22,795 nucleotides of DNA. Source: a virus. Below the pieces are notes generated by a model. The model made no database searches. It was not told where the DNA came from and worked only from the letters and a program-made list of their open reading frames with translations. Both the position numbers and the translations under genes were made by a program. The stretch covers positions 1 through 22,795 of the IMG/VR virus record IMGVR_UViG_3300023179_000543; one strand, 5' to 3'. Positions within the stretch are counted from its first letter, which is position 1, and every line of letters starts with the position of its first letter. Positions 21,907-22,795 of the stretch are shown here, piece by piece.

Positions 21907-22191
21907 TTAGTAACCAATGCCATAGCCGTTGCCATAGCCGTTGCCGTAGCCGTTGCCGTAGCCGTAGCCGTAGCCAAAGCCATCGCCGTAGCCGTAGCCG
22001 TTGCCGTAGCCGTTGCCGTTACCGTAGCCGTTGCCTTCGCCGTCGCCGTAGCCGTAGCCAAAGCCATCGCCGTAGCCGTTGCCGTAGCCGAATCCGTAGC
22101 CGTAGCCGTTACCGTAGCCGTTGCCGTAGCCAAAGCCGTCGCCGTAGCCGTTGCCGAAGTTGATCAGACTGTGTGCATCTTCGTCGCTCAC
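21907..22191 (-). CDS. Alternating-glycine (GYGNGYGD) low-complexity protein
   Basis: A 94-residue protein starting at GTG in a GTGA overlap, with AAGGAGG upstream. After a short acidic head (MSDEDAHSLINF), every second residue from 13 to the end is glycine. The residues between are almost only Tyr, Asn, Phe and Asp, with single Glu and Ile. The coding DNA is a hexamer-like repeat of GGC-TAC and GGC-AAC codons. There is no signal peptide or membrane segment. The stop codon, the strong ribosome site shared with neighbouring genes and the clean reading frame argue that it is expressed. Such alternation favours beta-sheet, silk-like or amyloid-like assemblies, or an adhesive or condensate-forming chain; this is inference from composition. 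The opposite-strand reading (alternating Ala-Val) is a shadow. Confidence 0.7.
   Translation of the reverse strand: MSDEDAHSLINFGNGYGDGFGYGNGYGNGYGYGFGYGNGYGDGFGYGYGDGEGNGYGNGNGYGNGYGYGDGFGYGYGYGNGYGNGYGNGYGIGY
21910..22155 (-). repeat. Six-base GGCTAC/GGCAAC tandem repeat
   Basis: The DNA coding for the alternating-glycine protein is a degenerate tandem repeat of six-base units on the minus strand, mostly GGCTAC and GGCAAC with some GGCGAC and GGCTTC. Because the unit is a multiple of three, gain or loss of copies changes protein length without breaking the frame. Confidence 0.85.
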
Positions 22192-22207
22192 TTGGCCTCC
22201 TTCACCC
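22183..22207 (-). repeat. Start cassette, right end, copy 2
   Basis: GGGTGAAGGAGG-C-CAAGTGAGCGACGA: ribosome site and GTG start of the alternating-glycine gene. It encodes RVKEAK at the end of the upstream gene. Two mismatches to copy 1. Confidence 0.7.
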
Positions 22208-22493
22208 GCTCACGGAGCATGGCATCCGCGATGGCATAGGCATCACCGGCAATCTCGGCCGCACCCTCGCACTCGCCGGTCATGGTGTTGCAGTCCAACA
22301 TCATGAGACGATCTGGCGCTGTCAGGTCGGCATCGGAATCGTGCTGGGCATCTTCCAAGCCTCGCAACGTTTTCCGATACGATCCGACCATGGCTTGCAT
22401 GGCCTTTGCCGCGAAGTAGTCGCGGAGTGAAAGGTTGTAGGTCACGCTTCCGCCGTTTTTTGGCAGACTGTCAATGTTTGGTACGTTGCTCAT
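22188..22493 (-). CDS. Conserved small phage protein of the LRDYFAAKAMQ type, unknown function
   Basis: A 101-residue protein. The ATG at 22493 overlaps the previous stop (ATGA) and has GGAGGAG about 6 nt upstream, which decides against a longer reading from 22547. The segment LRDYFAAKAMQAMVGSY (about residues 24-40) and the tail AGDAYAIADAMLRER resemble a small protein found in many phages and prophages of Gram-negative bacteria, where a DYFAAKAMQ-type N-terminus and a YAIADAML-type C-terminus recur. That family has no established function that I know of. The residues between 45 and 80 are variable and acidic. Its last codons carry the ribosome site and GTGA overlap used by the glycine-repeat gene. 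Confidence 0.8.
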   Translation of the reverse strand: MSNVPNIDSLPKNGGSVTYNLSLRDYFAAKAMQAMVGSYRKTLRGLEDAQHDSDADLTAPDRLMMLDCNTMTGECEGAAEIAGDAYAIADAMLRERVKEAK

Positions 22494-22777
22494 TGCTTCT
22501 CCTCCAATGCCTTCGCCGCGTCGGTGGCTCGGCGTGCATCTGCCCACTGTTGTCTACAAAACTCCAATGCGATTGGCGATGAATCACCAAGCCTTCGTGC
22601 CGCCCTGACCTTCGCCGCGAGAACGTCGCGGTCGCGTTCGAGTTGCTTGATGTATTGCTCGACCTCAAACGCTTGCCATTCGCAATCCACGCTCAAGCAC
22701 CGCAGATGGTGCATGACTCGCTCGCTGCTGATCGGCACGCCGCACTCCGCCGCCATCTGGTGATAGTCGTCGCTCAC
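22490..22777 (-). CDS. Small helical phage protein, unknown function
   Basis: A 95-residue protein starting at GTG. The start is supported by a strong AAGGAGG ribosome site about 6 nt upstream and by near-identity of the start region (CAAGTGAGCGACGA) to those of two other genes in this window. The first half holds two cysteines (C-L-S-V-D-C). Residues 38-95 are charged and mostly helical, with heptad-like spacing (YIKQLERDRDVLAAKVRAAR), so a short coiled coil is likely. It ends in an ATGA overlap with the next gene, suggesting translational coupling. I do not recognise the family; small proteins of this type are common in phage accessory regions. Confidence 0.75.
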   Translation of the reverse strand: MSDDYHQMAAECGVPISSERVMHHLRCLSVDCEWQAFEVEQYIKQLERDRDVLAAKVRAARRLGDSSPIALEFCRQQWADARRATDAAKALEEKQ

Positions 22778-22793
22778 TTGTCCTCCTTCGCCC
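22769..22793 (-). repeat. Start cassette, right end, copy 1
   Basis: GGGCGAAGGAGG-A-CAAGTGAGCGACGA on the minus strand: ribosome site plus GTG start of the 95-residue gene, also encoding the last residues RAKEDK of the upstream gene. Confidence 0.7.
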
Positions 22794-22795
22794 GC
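22774..22795 (-). CDS. C-terminal end of an upstream gene (partial)
   Basis: The last bases of the window read, on the minus strand, as the codons R-A-K-E-D-K followed by TGA. This TGA overlaps the GTG start of the next gene in a GTGA junction. The same arrangement, R-V-K-E-A-K then GTGA, occurs where a complete gene ends at 22188. I therefore read this as the tail of a gene lying beyond the right edge. Nothing can be said about its function, and so short a fragment may be coincidental. Confidence 0.35.

Noticed and set aside
21859-22239. Plus-strand frame with alternating Ala-Val
   Set aside because: It is the reverse reading of the six-base repeat; the minus-strand frame has the matching start cassette and ribosome site.
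1-22795. tRNA genes, integrase, attachment sites
   Set aside because: I saw no cloverleaf-like sequence, no recombinase motif and no pair of direct repeats suggesting att sites; short tRNAs could still be missed by eye.

Overview
The window looks like part of the genome of a dsDNA tailed phage (or prophage) with high GC content. All supported genes lie on the minus strand and are packed end to end, so transcription runs from the right edge (22.8 kb) to the left edge. Most junctions are ATGA, GTGA, TGATG or TAATG overlaps or gaps of a few bases. No stretch over 300 bases lacks a gene; the longest gaps are 14395-14585 and 620-777. I see no integrase, replication gene, tRNA, CRISPR array, IS element or host gene. 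I infer a planctomycete-like host only weakly, from the very cysteine-rich virion proteins with PCCCG and CHLC-type motifs.

Right end (22795-19718): small accessory genes, several sharing an almost identical start cassette (AAGGAGG then CAAGTGAGCGACGA). Among them is a protein of strictly alternating glycine (G-Y-G-N). These are followed by a VRR-NUC-type nuclease, a small basic protein, a 255-residue membrane protein with a lipoprotein-like signal, and a small holin-like protein. The last two suggest a lysis or envelope module, but no endolysin is visible.

Packaging and head (19704-11334): a possible small terminase, the large terminase, an unusual 902-residue portal fused through a middle domain and a Cys cluster to a MuF-type minor head domain, a prohead protease, a 191-nt leader with two hairpins, the HK97-fold major capsid protein, and three small head or surface proteins. 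Two of these three are clear tandem paralogues.

Connector and tail (11334-3558): gp6-like connector, head-closure protein, HK97-gp10-like protein, tail-terminator-like protein, tail-tube-like protein, a short coiled-coil tape-measure candidate, two distal tail proteins, a collagen-like fibre and its small partner gene. This is the HK97-type siphovirus order.

Left end (3524-30): a repetitive beta-rich protein, a 460-residue protein with 31 cysteines, and a second Cys-rich protein. A real intergenic region follows (620-777) with a perfect 14-bp palindrome over a possible -10 box. The last two genes are a small winged-helix-like protein and an unknown.

The most interesting non-coding signal is a 13-bp asymmetric element, CGGGTACACTGAC, present four times exactly and once with one mismatch, always on the minus strand. 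All four exact copies lie at gene junctions. In placement it resembles the stoperators and start-associated sequences of mycobacteriophages. I cannot say what binds it.
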